This document shows positions 11,598 to 22,963 of a stretch of 64,000 bases of DNA, one piece after another (position 1 is the stretch's first letter; the number at the start of each line of letters is the position of its first letter). The translations under genes were made by a program, and so were the position numbers. The notes under the pieces are model-generated. The model saw only the letters and a program-made list of their open reading frames with translations, was not told the origin of the DNA and did not search any database. The stretch is from Irpex lacteus (taxonomy: Eukaryota; Basidiomycota; Agaricomycetes; Polyporales; Irpicaceae): positions 62,001 to 126,000 of the forward strand of contig MQVO02000008.1 in NCBI GenBank assembly GCA_001986395.2, in the 5' to 3' direction.

Positions 11598-12383
11598 ATG
11601 TCTTACACGAACTCATATACCGCCCCTACTCCCCCACCTCCACTGCCACAAGGAGAGCTGTATGGACCAGATCCATACGACCTTAACTTTGTCTATCCTC
11701 TGGACATCGCTAGCCTCGAAACCCCTCGTGTCAAGCTTGTACCATTCATTCCTCGCGTGCATGCCGACCATTTCTGGACCTGCACCAAAGACGCCGACCT
11801 CTTTCGCTATTTCCCTTTGACATGGGCTACAAAAGAAGACTTCCTCACTTACCTAGAACGTGGGGTCAGACAGGATCCTAGCACTGTGCTGTTGGCCATC
11901 ATCGACAAAACCAGACCAGATCTCGAGCATCCTGAGTTTCACGGCGGCAGTCTCGCGGGCGTGATAGGCCTGTACCACTCCGCGCCTTCACATCTCTCTA
12001 CAGAGTTCGGCTTCGTTGCGATACTTCCACCCTTCCAGCGAACCCACGTCGCAAGTAACGCTGTCGGAGTGCTGTTGAAGTACTGCCTGGAACTGCCCAG
12101 TGCAGATTTCCCCGGGTTGGGCCTGAGGCGAGTGGAATGGAAAGCGCATGCGAAGAATGCTGCGTCGGCTCGATTGGCAGAGAGGATGGGGTTCAAACGC
12201 GAAGGGCTGATCAGGTGGAGTGGGGTCTTGCCGCTGGCATTGATGAGGGATGGTAAGAAACCGAGACCTGAGGATGTATGGCCTGATCTGTATGGAAGAG
12301 ATAGCGTGGTGCTCTCAGCTACCTGGGAGGACTGGGAGAATGGTGGAAGGGAGCTGGCGCAGAAGCACGTTGGTCGAAAGTAG
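11598..12383 (+). CDS. GNAT-family N-acetyltransferase (RimJ/RimL-like)
   Basis: A single-exon gene of 261 codons, ATG at 11598-11600, TAG at 12381-12383. A Pro-rich N-terminus (TPPPPLPQGE) is followed by a strand resembling the Acetyltransf_3 start, where LETPRVKLVPFIPRVHADHF sets up the domain. The core has FGFVAILPPFQRTHVASNAV (the strand plus the acetyl-CoA-binding loop region), then LGLRRVEWKAHAKNAASARL and AERMGFKREGLIRW, the classic final motif of RimJ/RimL-type enzymes. These transfer acetyl from acetyl-CoA to protein N-termini or small amines; the substrate cannot be told. Fungal relatives of this length are common and usually uncharacterised. No signal peptide, so probably cytosolic. 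Confidence 0.88.
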   Translation: MSYTNSYTAPTPPPPLPQGELYGPDPYDLNFVYPLDIASLETPRVKLVPFIPRVHADHFWTCTKDADLFRYFPLTWATKEDFLTYLERGVRQDPSTVLLAIIDKTRPDLEHPEFHGGSLAGVIGLYHSAPSHLSTEFGFVAILPPFQRTHVASNAVGVLLKYCLELPSADFPGLGLRRVEWKAHAKNAASARLAERMGFKREGLIRWSGVLPLALMRDGKKPRPEDVWPDLYGRDSVVLSATWEDWENGGRELAQKHVGRK

Positions 12384-13218
12384 GAGCGTTCTCGATGCAG
12401 GTAACACTGGGCATGTATCGCCCTGCATACCTAAGTGCCCAGAGTCATTCGATAATCCTCCAGTCCGTTCATCTGGTGCACATATAACACACCTGCATCT
12501 ATCATCGCTCCCAGAAAGTGGTTTCAAGAGAGGTGGCTGTGGTAGGGAGACTCTATTTACGCTGGTAGGGAGAGATAGTGACTCTTTGCGTTGCACACTG
12601 ACGAAGGATCTTGCGAGTGCCAATCGATATCCAGCCGCAAACCTGGAGCTGGGTGCTGTACCATTGATATTACCAGTGCACGCTACTAGTACTTAGACAA
12701 TATTCCGAATGAATAATATACCAAGAGCATCCCAACTGTAAGGATTAACTACGGCTCTGTGTTCAAGCACGGTCCCTTTGAGTATGGCGATGACGAATTC
12801 TGACCACAAGCCGCGCCTGAAATACGAAAGCACAGGAATTATTAAATGAAGCGACCGAAGAGGTGAGATAAAACGATATATCCAAGAGAGACAACAACAA
12901 ACACGGTATCCGGGTCTATAAAAGTATGTTACGAGTAGGAGTGTGTAGACTATTACAAGCTATAGCAAGGAAGAACGACGACGACAACAATAAGCAGATA
13001 AAATGCAAGATGAGAGCAGGTTGTGAAAGTCCGTGGTATCGAAGATGTGGAGCAATAAATATGACGTAGAAATACATCCAATGATGACTGCGAATGGTTC
13101 ATGAGATGCATGGTATCGAAATCCTGATTACGGTGACTGGAACGCGGGAGGTCGGGACGAGAACGCCACAGCAGCCACCCGGACTGACATCTGACGCATC
13201 GTAGCCCGAAAGCCTGCA
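12384..13218. other. Convergent intergenic region
   Basis: About 835 bp between the 3' ends of the GNAT gene (plus) and the nucleotidyltransferase-fold gene (minus). It presumably holds both 3' UTRs. Open frames show no family signature. Confidence 0.45.
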
Positions 13219-14381
13219 TTATGTCCGAATGCGGTACGAGGTGGGATAATGCTGAGGGTGTTGATGACCAGGCGGTGAGGGCATAACAGCGTAGGGAACG
13301 AAGCCGGGAGGGAGACGGCCACCAGGGAACATAGACACAACTGGTATATGTGTCATGCTCACAGGTGTTGCATGGGTACGAGTACTACTGCCGGTATGAT
13401 GAGGGACCAACATCTGCGGCTGGGCGTGCATCGAGGGGCGGGGCATGGCAATTAGAGGCATGGAGGAGCTAGTCATCACAGCTGGAGCGGAGAGCCGTTG
13501 CTGGGAAAATGACTTTGCACGGTGGCGAAGGGTCGGGTGACCGGAGCTGAGTTCGGAGGGAGCCGTCGGTGGACGCTCAACTGCCGCAGTCGACTGTGAA
13601 GCCAGACTGTACGTTGACGCAGAATGAGTCGGCCATGCTAAAGATTGTGCACGCTTTACAGCGTCGCGCATTTTCTGCCTCGTCAGTTCGATCTGCTCTT
13701 GTCCATAGTTAGCATAGCCCATCGGCGAACAGCTGCCTAACAGCCACCCCTCCATGATCGTGCGAGTCCATTGCAGACCTTTCAGCTGAGTGCCGAGCTT
13801 CAGTATGGCAGCAATGTCATCGGGATCCTCCTTCCTGTACCGCACGAGCTTGAGCGCCACGGCCCACGACCAACTTACGCCTACAAGCTTCAAACCGCGT
13901 TTCGAGTAAATCGTGTTGAGCGCGATGTTGTTTGGCTGCATTGCCTCAGCGTATATCGGGTCATACAGCCGTGCATGTTTGCTGAACAGCTTGATGAGCA
14001 TTGTTTAAGCCTTGAATTAAAAGAATGTGCTCACTCGTATGCCATTGGGAGCGCGACGTCAGCGTGCGCGTTCATCCAATCTAGCCCGAGCCCAAACTGT
14101 GCCGCGGTGTCTGCAATGCACCTATTCAACCTGTCTCCTGCGTCGTGAACACCCCGCTTCTTCCACTCGGACTCAAATGACCTATGAATGTAGTCCACGT
14201 CGCGCGTGCTTTGCCTGCATCGTAAACTCGGGTGGAGCACCATTACAGCTCCGCCATGGACGACAAGGCAGACCGTAGCACGGAAGTAATGATAGAGGCG
14301 TTCCGAGAAGTCGTCGAGTATTTTGATGAGAAGTGGTTCGTCTAGGGAGACTTGGTTGTGTTCTGGTATGTGGCGAGGCAT
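13219..14381 (-). CDS. Nucleotidyltransferase-fold protein (AbiEii/DUF6036-like) with disordered tail
   Basis: Two exons; ATG at 14379-14381, stop at 13219. The intron lies about 13984-14036 and joins ALPMAY to DKHARLYDPIY. Near residue 40 the pattern VVHGGAVMVLHPSL and then RQSTRDVDYI matches the GG...R-x-T-x-D-x-D layout of the nucleotidyltransferase superfamily as seen in AbiEii-type and DUF6036-type proteins. The middle includes YRKEDPDDIAAILKLG, the D-x-x-D helix typical of that group. The last 150 residues are Pro/Ser/His-rich and probably disordered. Bacterial relatives act in toxin-antitoxin or phage-abortive systems, but in fungi the role is unknown. The family call is by motif, so moderate confidence. 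Confidence 0.65.
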
Positions 14382-14922
14382 GGAGGTAGAGGTGAAGGCG
14401 ACGGGTAAGAGAAGGAGATATGCGGGTAGGGAGACAGAGCAGTACTGATGACGGCAATGGTGGACGAGGGGCCTTCATATACAAACTCGAAGTGTGCTAA
14501 GGACGGTGGTGGCGTCGATAACAACTCTCCCAGTAAGACTGGCTCTTTATGTGCGTCCTAGGGTGGTTGATATCTAAGTGCGTAAACGCTGACACAACAA
14601 TTGTACTCGTGCGGCACAGCCCTTAACGGTGATGGCGGCGGTGGCGGCGAACTGCGCTGTGAACCTCTGTAAGCCTCGTGTAATACAAGGACGAACTGAC
14701 TGACCACAAATCTGGGACGTTTTGAGGCAGTTGTCGAGGTGGAAGCAGTCTGGGATTGAGGCCAGTGGCGTTGCCTGATCATGGCGCTGTGGCCGCCACA
14801 TTGCCATATTGGGAACATTGTCCGCAGCGGCTACCGGCCATGTACCGGCCGGCTCCTGCAAAATTGGCCGGTCGACGCTACGCGGCCGGCCGTGCCGGTA
14901 ATGTCTGAGCAGGCTCTTTTAC
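14382..14922. promoter_or_regulatory. Divergent promoter region with CCGGCC-rich repeats
   Basis: A 541-bp head-to-head gap between the nucleotidyltransferase-fold gene and the bromodomain gene. From about 14829 to 14905 it holds repeated ACCGGCC/GGCCGGT units. The block begins with TACCGGCC twice in tandem spacing and ends with GCCGGTA. The arms could pair, or could be binding sites for a zinc-cluster type regulator. The regulatory role is inferred. Confidence 0.4.
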
Positions 14923-17449
14923 ATGCAGAATCGCGACCTTGTCTCAAACGGCCACCAACAGCCTGAAAGCTCTCAGAATGCGAGTGGAAGAACAGGCCTT
15001 AGACTGGTTCTTCCGCCTCTCAGCGCGGTCAAGGCACTGAAGGGGAAGAAGAAGGGCTCGAAGGGAGTTATATTCCAAGAGCCAAAAGCACCTCGTCCAG
15101 CGAAGCTCAAGCCTCTCAAGGAGGTCCTTACGAAACTTATTGCGCAGATTAAGAAGTAAGTAACACTTGCGCATGCACTGCAGCCATTTCTGACACGGCG
15201 GCATAGGAAGGACGACTATGCTTTCTTCCTCGAGCCAGTTAATACGGCTTTGGTCCCAGGTTACACAGATATCGTGAAAAGTCCGATGGATTTTGGAACA
15301 ATATCGCTGAAAGTGTCCAAAGGGAGGTACAGATCATTAGAGGAGTTTGGGGTGAGTGTGGTGGCCTCTACCATGCACTCGCATTCGCTGATCAGTTGTC
15401 AGAACGATGTACGCTTGGTCACCGGAAATGCGAAACTTTTCAATCCGCCTGGGACAATATACCACTCGGAGGCAGAAAGGATTGAGCAGTACGCCGTGGA
15501 CCATATCAACAGAGCAGCGGCTAGCGTGATTGAATATGAGGGGGACTGGAATATCGATGGCGAGGCAGACGAGGCTCAAACTAATAGTCAGGGCGAAGAT
15601 GGACGAGCGACTTCAATGGATGTCGACGGTAGCTCTCGTGCGCGGTCACCTTCAGTGGCATCGGTGCAGACACCGTCGGCTCGCCGCGGTAAGGGCAAGA
15701 AAGAGCCGGGCACGGTGTCGGAGTCGATCGAACCTGACGGCCATCTTCCTGGGTATAAGGACGGTGTGGGGGTCTTCCCTCCAGACTCAGAATGGGCGGA
15801 GCTGATGTTGTCTCTGAAACTCAGAGGTGTGTTCTCAAATTATTCACGTAGACACAAACATTGACATCTTCGTAGGTAAACGTTATCGTACGAAGAAGGA
15901 GCGAATGCGAATTGAGAGAAGTGGGCCACCGTACGCTGCAGATGGGAGTCTTGACTATACGGAAAGTCAGTGATCGCTCTTGGTCTCTATCTTGTTACCG
16001 CGCCTGATCATCGCACAGTCGAAGACCCCTTTTCCATCTTGTCCGTTTTCCTCCCAGAGCCAATGTCGAAACCTCAACTTACACCACTATATCCGTCCAA
16101 CGATCCGCACTTTCCTGCGCCATCAACCGTTCCGTTCAACCGGCAAGTATACGTCGACACCGAGCCTTCAGTCCCTAATCCACCACCTCGCAAGAGAAAA
16201 TACTGGTCAGTACAACGGAATGCACCTTCCCGACGGCGCGACACTGGGAACGATGTCGAAGAGACTATTCCTGCTTGGAAAACTCCTCGGGATCATCACG
16301 TTAGCGACTATGGTACCGTCGCAATTTTGCAGGAACAACTGGCTCGGGAGTACGGACTGTCGGATGTGAGCTTGAACCTGGGCTCAGAGACACAGCTGTT
16401 TACTGCCATCCGGAGAACTGTTGATCGTGGCGTGACGGCGAACCCGGCACACGCCCACCCCGACCTGGACCTCACGGAGGCCGGATATTGGGCGCGGCGT
16501 GGGCGACAGGCCGAGGACTTCCTGAAGGATATGGTATACGGTGGTCCAGACGGCCTAGCCTATGTTCGTAGCCTTGCAGAGTTTTTGCATAACCCTGAAT
16601 CTGAGGTTAGTGGACGTGTTCTGTGGATATGTGGAATCCTGGGCTGACAATGAGTTGCAGATCGACAACTCCAATGACTCCTCGTATGCGGCACTTGGCA
16701 TGCCTCTCGCGCAATATGTTTTGGAGACGGTGATAGACCCTATAACTGACGGCCGGCATCGCCTCATCCGAGAAGCTGGCCAGCGACTGCAATATCCTAG
16801 TAGAGCCGTCGATCCCTCGACTGCCGCCCGGGTCGACTTCTCGCTTCACACATTACCCAAAGCCGCCCGGCAGCTAGTGGAATTGCGGAAGGTGTTCGCT
16901 GAGCAGATCGACATGGCCGCGCTATTACGCAAACGCGAGGAGTTATACCTTACCGACGATGGCTGGGCTGGCAAGGAATACACCGACAGGCAGAAACAGA
17001 AGCGCCTCGAGGAGCAGAAGCGGCTGGAGTCTGAGAAGGAACGTGCGCTAGCTGACGGCTCTGCCCATCCGATGCAGTATTTGGCGTTTGCTATACAGTC
17101 GCACGAGGAGGCACAGAGCAGTGAGGCGTCGCCGGTGGACTCGACCGGCATGCTGCATTATGCACTCAACTACTCTGCGGACTTGATTCTCGAACTTGCG
17201 AAGGGTGTCAAACGTCAGAGGGAGGCGGAAGGTGACGTGAAGATGGAAGATGGCGAGGCTAAGGCGCTTGATGAGGATGGCGAGGAGCCCGCGCTCAAGA
17301 AATTGCGATTGCAGTTGCTGGCGTCGGCGAAGAGGGCACCGATAAATATGATCTCGAACTTGCCTCCCGACATTGTGCCCGAACGTGTCAGGGAGGAGAT
17401 TGAATCGCATCGCACCGTTAGACCACGCGTAGAACCCTCCAGCAGTTAG
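14923..17449 (+). CDS. Bromodomain protein (BRD7/BRD9-like)
   Basis: Chromatin reader with at least six exons and more than 700 residues. The ATG at 14923 is the first in frame; an upstream start is possible. After a basic N-terminus the bromodomain runs from LTKLIAQIKKKDDYAFFLEP through VPGYTDIVKSPMDFGTIS to AKLFNPPGTIYHSEAERI, which keeps the acetyl-lysine-binding Asn. A disordered linker carries KKEPG-type basic and Ser-rich tracts. The C-terminal half has helical regions (VRSLAEFLHNPESE, YVLETVIDPITDGRH) and a charged coiled coil around RQKQKRLEEQKRLESEKERA. The layout fits BRD7/BRD9-type subunits of SWI/SNF remodellers in other basidiomycetes. Stop TAG at 17447-17449. Confidence 0.82.
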
Positions 17450-19020
17450 TCCAGCATCCAGTATGTAACATGATATGTACACTGTTTATGAAATGTAGCT
17501 TAGATTCCAGTTACAGTCGCGGGTGTGTGTATTGCCATTGAAGGTAAGGCCTTTATCATTTGCGAAGCATGATATGTAGCGCAAGACTTGCGGTCCGTAC
17601 TTGGTATTTGTCGGTGACTTCGGTCGTTACGCGTATACGCATCTTCTCATTATGTGTGCATATCATCCTGCTTGGATTGTAAGGCCAGTGTGCACCCTGT
17701 TAACACTCGGCCGCCACAACTTGCTCCCACACTATAGGTATCATCATGTCCGGCCGAACAAGAGTTGCTGACAAGGTCTCGTCCTGAATAACCGGTCATC
17801 TGCTTCTGTGATAGCGTGTATCAGGCCCAACGGGTTGGTGGGGCGTGCATTCATGATACTCCAAGCTCTGTGCTATCGCACGAGCATCGCTGCATCGCTC
17901 TGTGAACACGAGGTCACCGGCCGCTGTCACCAGCACTTGCTTCTCAGGCAAGAGAGGCGGTACATCACCGTGAGAAGCTCAAAATCGCATAGCCTGTATA
18001 GCTATAGCACCGAAATACTGGCAGAGATAACGAGGGCATCGTTGGGGTTAGCATTCATGCTCGCAATCTCTTTACGCCGTTTGCTAACCATAAGCCTCGA
18101 GCTGGGATTGTCAGCCGCGCCTGCTGAACCTCGAGGCTATCGCATGGGACCAAGCATGTAAAGCGTCGTTTCGTGTCGATTCAGACATCTACATCCGAGG
18201 TGAGTCGTCGCACCGCTTTAGATCAAAGTTGACCCACGAGTGCACCACCTGCACGAACGCAGTACTGTAAAAAGAGGCTACATCTGGGATCATGCATCAT
18301 GAATGACATCGTCCGAGTCAATGGGCGACTACGGCGCGGACACGGCCAGCTATCCCCAATTTTGTTGAACCTGTAACTCACCCAGATACACCTCAAATTT
18401 TGGGAAGGTTCATTCATATCTTCGTAGTCTGATATTGTGCGGCGTCATATCTGTACTTGATTGATAGATGAGATGCAGCAACGCTGTGGAGTGGGTCTGT
18501 GGGCATAACGCTTTTGTTGGAAGACGTGCTTTGGATAAACGGAAAGCTAACAAAGCGATGGGTAATTACCGTGGACCTGGGAACTGGAAACCTTCTTTCC
18601 TGCTGCGGCTGCAATTTCACTGCAGCGGCGGACATAACACAGAAGCTTTGGCTTCGAACACGTAACGCACGGTTCCTCGGAGCTTTGGGTAATTGCAGAG
18701 TTCGGAGCCTTGTTGTTGTCGCTGTGATGCAGACATCAAGAGAAGAAAGTGAGAAGACGGCTGAGGAGAAGTCACTCGTACCTAGCTGCGTACAGGGTGG
18801 TCAAGATTCCGGACTCACGTGGGAATGGTCGCCATTACCGCACTTGGCCACGTAGGATCTTCAGAGACACTCACAGTGCACAGTACACAATAATAGATAT
18901 TAGCAGAAAGCGGCATTAGGTTACATACGAGGAAGTCCTTGCTCGGCAAAGCAGTCTCATGTCAGAGATATAAAATGTCTATGAATATATCTGGCGTGCC
19001 TTAGGCAGAACTAGAGGTTT
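17450..19020. other. Intergenic region
   Basis: About 1.6 kb between the convergent 3' ends of the bromodomain gene and the mannosyltransferase gene. Open frames up to about 118 codons occur but lack family motifs and intron signals. No repeat or structural RNA recognised. Confidence 0.4.
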
Positions 19021-20644
19021 TTATTGAATTCTGTCCCACTGACGCATGCAGGAGTAGCCATCATAATCTATAGACAGGGAAAGGTCAGCGAATGGTCACA
19101 ACATGAATGTTCTTATGACGCACCAAAGTTGCGGTTCTTGTCGCAGGCACACTTGCCCTGTCTCCATACATCGTCGCCCCTCGGGCAGTGGGTGTAGGGA
19201 TTGTGCTCGTATCCAATATCGTTGAAGAAGTGGATCTGATCTTTGCTCAAGAAGAGCGCAGCAGCAATACTATGCACGGGCGCATCACCCCATCGCTATT
19301 AACAGAAAATAGCGAACCAGGTATTAGTAAACAACAAGGGTGCTGCGCAACGATCAAAAGAGCGGGCTGACGCACCTCGTAGTAGAACCCGCCTGTGGCA
19401 TCAAGGTAGTCGAAGTATTTCGAGTACGCTTCGCCTCGCCAGAAATCCATGTCGGCGATCTCGAAGTTGCTCCAGACTGCGCATCACTGTCAGCGAGCGA
19501 ACCCGGCGCAAATAAACAAACGTACAGTGGCAAAGGTTGTAAGAGCTACCACCATCATCGGACTGGTATGCCATGGCGTTGTTAGGGTTCACGAACTGCG
19601 GATTCTCCTGCGTAAACTCTGATGGAACAAGTAAGCTCTACTGCGCGCAGGGACGAAGGATCGCCACACTGACTTTTGACAGTGTCCCAGAGAGTAGGAA
19701 TCGTCGCGTGATATTCGTACATGGTGATCGTGAAACCTGAGGTTCAAATTAGGGAAATATTGTGCGAGAAGACGGATGTGACATACTGTAGTGTTTGTTG
19801 TTTTCTTCCATATACACGAAGGGGTCGTAGTTAATATCACAGTGGAAGTGAACATCGGGCCTGAGTTGGCGGATCAGAAACGTTACACGAAATCATGTGA
19901 GTGCACATACTCGACACGCCAGTACCACTTGAATTGTTGGAGGACGGGATGCCTATAGAAGAACTAAACCAACGGTTCAGCGTCAAGTGAAATGGGAAGC
20001 GAAGTCAACATACCCCAGAGTTGAACCGGCACATATTACGATAGGAAACACTGCCTGCAGAATAGTGAGCAGTTTTCTACATCTAACGCGATGTACGTTA
20101 TTGACGCACCTCCATAGATGATATTGTCCTGCACCATCTTCTCTCTGCCAGCCTTAGCCTTCTCCTCATCAATCCAGTCGGGCTGGTACCAATCGTCGTG
20201 AGGGATCTGTGCAAAAATAATCTGCCCAGACACGACGTTTGATATCCTAGTCTTGAAGTCGTCCGAGAAGGGTTCCTCATTAAGGAAGACCCAAGGGTAT
20301 TGGTACTTGTGGTTGAAACGATCCTCCAGCTCACGTACGCTCTTCAATGCGCCATCTGTGTCACTATTCCTCGCCAGCATAAGCAGGGTAGCGTTCGCCA
20401 GCCCTGTGTGGTTCGTCACGGGAGGTGTCCACGGCTTTTCGACCGTTTGAGGCGGGGCGGACCATGGTATCTTGCCCGCTATATTCGAGATAGACGTGGC
20501 CCTGCCATAGTCCTCATGTGTGAAGCTTAGGATAGAGTGAAGACCAATCTATAACTAATTTGTTACCCTGTCGACAGAGCATAGGAACTGCTTACTTACA
20601 ATGATAAAGACAACCAAAAGCACATAACGTGTCGTGGTATTCAT
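19021..20644 (-). CDS. GT15 alpha-1,2-mannosyltransferase (KTR/KRE2/MNT1 family)
   Basis: Golgi glycosyltransferase that adds alpha-1,2-mannose to O- and N-linked glycans using GDP-mannose. ATG at 20642-20644 opens MNTTTRYVLLVVFII, the start of a type II signal anchor, interrupted by an intron. The catalytic domain shows NATLLMLARNSD, FNHKYQYPWVFLNEEPF, MCRFNSGFF, YWRVEPDVHFHCDI, YNLCHFWSNFEIADMDFWRG and GGFYYERWGDAPVHSIAA, the diagnostic GT15 series including the NFEI glutamate. The last intron joins KNRNF to DYDGYSCMRQWDRIQ and TAA at 19021-19023. About eight exons. Which KTR paralogue it corresponds to cannot be decided. Highly confident on family. Confidence 0.9.
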
Positions 20645-21187
20645 TTTGAAGTCCCGCAAGGTTCGATGTGGGAATCTCCCAGAGACTCACGTCCAAATCC
20701 TACGGAAGTTGTACAGCAACCACGCCTCGTGCCTTCGCTTGGGCTGCGGTGAATCTGGAGAGGCTGTCGTGGACGTTGGGGTTTAAGTCGCCGCAAACGC
20801 CTGCGGACACCGCAATGTCGTTGCGATCGCAGAGATGCCTTATTTGGCAATGATAAATCGGCATCAAAATTATCTCGTAAATATCACAATTTCAGAGAAT
20901 GTCCTGAACACTCATGTTACCACTCACTGCACCCATGGCAAGACGAATATACGTATTGCTAGATTATGAGCAGGATACACAGGCACATCACTCTACTCGA
21001 CGTGGCAGGATGTGTTATGATTACATGAATATTATGCTGGAAGTCTATAGTAGTATGAACGAAGCGCATAGCATGTCGACAACAGAGCGCGTATGGTATA
21101 ATTTAGACTGATACACATGCAAGAATGGACGACACTAGAAAGCATGATAGAAAGCAATCAGACACGACAGCAAATATGCCAGTGGCC
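20645..21187. other. Intergenic region
   Basis: 543 bp between the mannosyltransferase start and the F-box-like gene's 3' end. It is likely promoter plus 3' UTR. Short open frames only, none with a recognisable product. Confidence 0.4.
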
Positions 21188-22123
21188 TCAAAACGTTCGT
21201 TCAAAAGTCAAGCCCTCCGCCCATTCCCGGCATAGGTTTTCATAACTGCAAGATACAGCCTCCACCTTTCTGACCTCGAGACAGACACCATCTACCGCAT
21301 CCCCACGGCTACCAACAAGAGCATCCAACCGGTCTTCCATCTTCCGATGTTGGGCGTGCGCCGACGCTAACCGTCTAGTAGCAGCGGGAGATGGTCCAGT
21401 AGTAACGGTAATGCGTTTTATACTTGGAGGAAGGGTAGCATGCAATAGGGACGTGGCTGGAGCATCTTTGTCCGGAAGCAGGGCACTGTTGAGTTCATCC
21501 GCAAAAGAAGCAGCGGAGACAAGTCCGGAAATGTGTAGGTGTTCCAGCTTTGGGGAAGCAATCTGAAGACCGCCCACTTGAAATATGCCGTGAGGGTTTC
21601 GATTGCCAGAGAGATGCAGGCGTCGAAGGTTTGGCATGTTTTCATGAGATGGTGGGAAGGGATAGAAGCCATGAACAGACAAGGCCTCGAGTGACGGAAG
21701 GCTGAGCGAGAAGAGATGTCCAATGAGGCGCGTACTGTTGAACGGACATGATATGACGAATGACAGCGTTTCAAGAGTAGGAACGATCGACTCAAGAAGT
21801 CGCATGATCGTTAACCTCTCCGCTTCATAACGGTCCATATCGGCGTCGTGCGCAGAGACGACTTTTGACTCGATCTCCTTCCGCGTCCAGTCTGAGATAA
21901 AGAGGTTACGGACACGACGCTTGTGCATTGGAAGGCTCTCCAATTTATCCGCGAGCGCGGTTAACGAGTGGAGGCCTGATACGGCTATTGACTGCAGAAG
22001 GAACGGCTTCGAGACCTCCCTGACATACCGAGAGACTAGTGCAAGGGATTGTGCTGTAGTGCCGTCATCCGAACAGGCGAGCTCGAATATTTGTGAGTGG
22101 AGCTCGATCGGGAGGGAGTTCAT
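21188..22123 (-). CDS. F-box-like protein
   Basis: A single-exon gene of 311 codons from ATG at 22121-22123 to a stop at 21188. The N-terminus, MNSLPIELHSQIFELAC, then TTAQSLALVSRYVREVSKPF, is the usual F-box-like pattern of Agaricomycetes (LP.E...IFELA...L..VS..V...), which binds SKP1 in SCF ubiquitin ligases. The following 200 residues carry irregular leucine-rich repeats (LETLSFVISCPF, LPSLEALSVHGF, MPNLRRLHLSGN, SPKLEHLHISGL), typical substrate-recognition units. The target is unknown. A TATA-like element (CTATAAA on the minus strand) lies at 22164-22170. The frame stays open upstream to a GTG, but the ATG is the better start. Confidence 0.75.
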   Translation of the reverse strand: MNSLPIELHSQIFELACSDDGTTAQSLALVSRYVREVSKPFLLQSIAVSGLHSLTALADKLESLPMHKRRVRNLFISDWTRKEIESKVVSAHDADMDRYEAERLTIMRLLESIVPTLETLSFVISCPFNSTRLIGHLFSLSLPSLEALSVHGFYPFPPSHENMPNLRRLHLSGNRNPHGIFQVGGLQIASPKLEHLHISGLVSAASFADELNSALLPDKDAPATSLLHATLPPSIKRITVTTGPSPAATRRLASAHAQHRKMEDRLDALVGSRGDAVDGVCLEVRKVEAVSCSYENLCREWAEGLTFERTF

Positions 22124-22963
22124 GATGAGTGGCGGTAGACGGCGGGGAGGGGTGGGGGCGGGGTTTATAGCAAAGCTCACCACCGTTGGTCGCAGTTATA
22201 AACGAGACAGAGCTCGACGAATGCGACGACATCCTTTGGGTCCTCTCTGGCGTTCGGCGGCCAATTTCGCCATCGACTGTAAATCCGCGCAATATGATTG
22301 CGCGAGAGCCTGCAAAGTCTGACGTGCCAGGTCACGTGCGGACAGCATTCCGCGTGCAATTTTCCAGGTTTATGGAATTGTGCTGATGGCGGCAGGTGTT
22401 CTTTGCGACGTTTGAATGGCGGTGGCCGCAAGAATAAGCTGGTGTTGTGTGATGGTCACTGTTGTCTACCTATCAGCTTTGTTCAATAACGAGTGGAATC
22501 AGTGAATGATCTTACAGAGGCATAGCAATCCAGCTGTGGAAAAATCGGTATCCAATAGTAGATGGCGCATTTAAAGGTTTATTTGGTTCAGCTCTAGATT
22601 CCAACATACCACTGGTATTGTGTAGTATGACTTTGTATATAGGCCAGTGGTGGAAGTAGTGAAACAAATCATCGTTCTTCTCAGTAGACTTTCCTAACGT
22701 GTCTCGGATAATGCCGAAGCCTTTTGATGCGCCAATGCCGGTGAACCTGGCCACACTTGAAGCATAAGCACCACATAGTAAAACCGCGACGCTGCACTAA
22801 TTGCGTTAAGAGTAGGCATTGATTTGCCTCCATCAATATAACGTACTGATATATAAAACATGACTTCAGGTGATTTCGATCGCTTGCGTACGAGTACAAC
22901 CCGTCTCATCGTGACCAAAACTCTACCAGTACTCTCACTGCGGCTTCTATAACTGGAAGTATT
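22124..22963. other. Divergent intergenic region
   Basis: About 840 bp between the F-box-like gene (minus) and BET2 (plus), so it should carry both promoters. A G-rich tract lies at about 22138-22163 beside a TATA-like element for the F-box-like gene. No other gene was seen. Confidence 0.4.

Noticed and set aside
17808..18855. Plus-strand frames of about 117 codons in the 17.5-19 kb gap
   Set aside because: No motif, no intron signals, composition of random translation.
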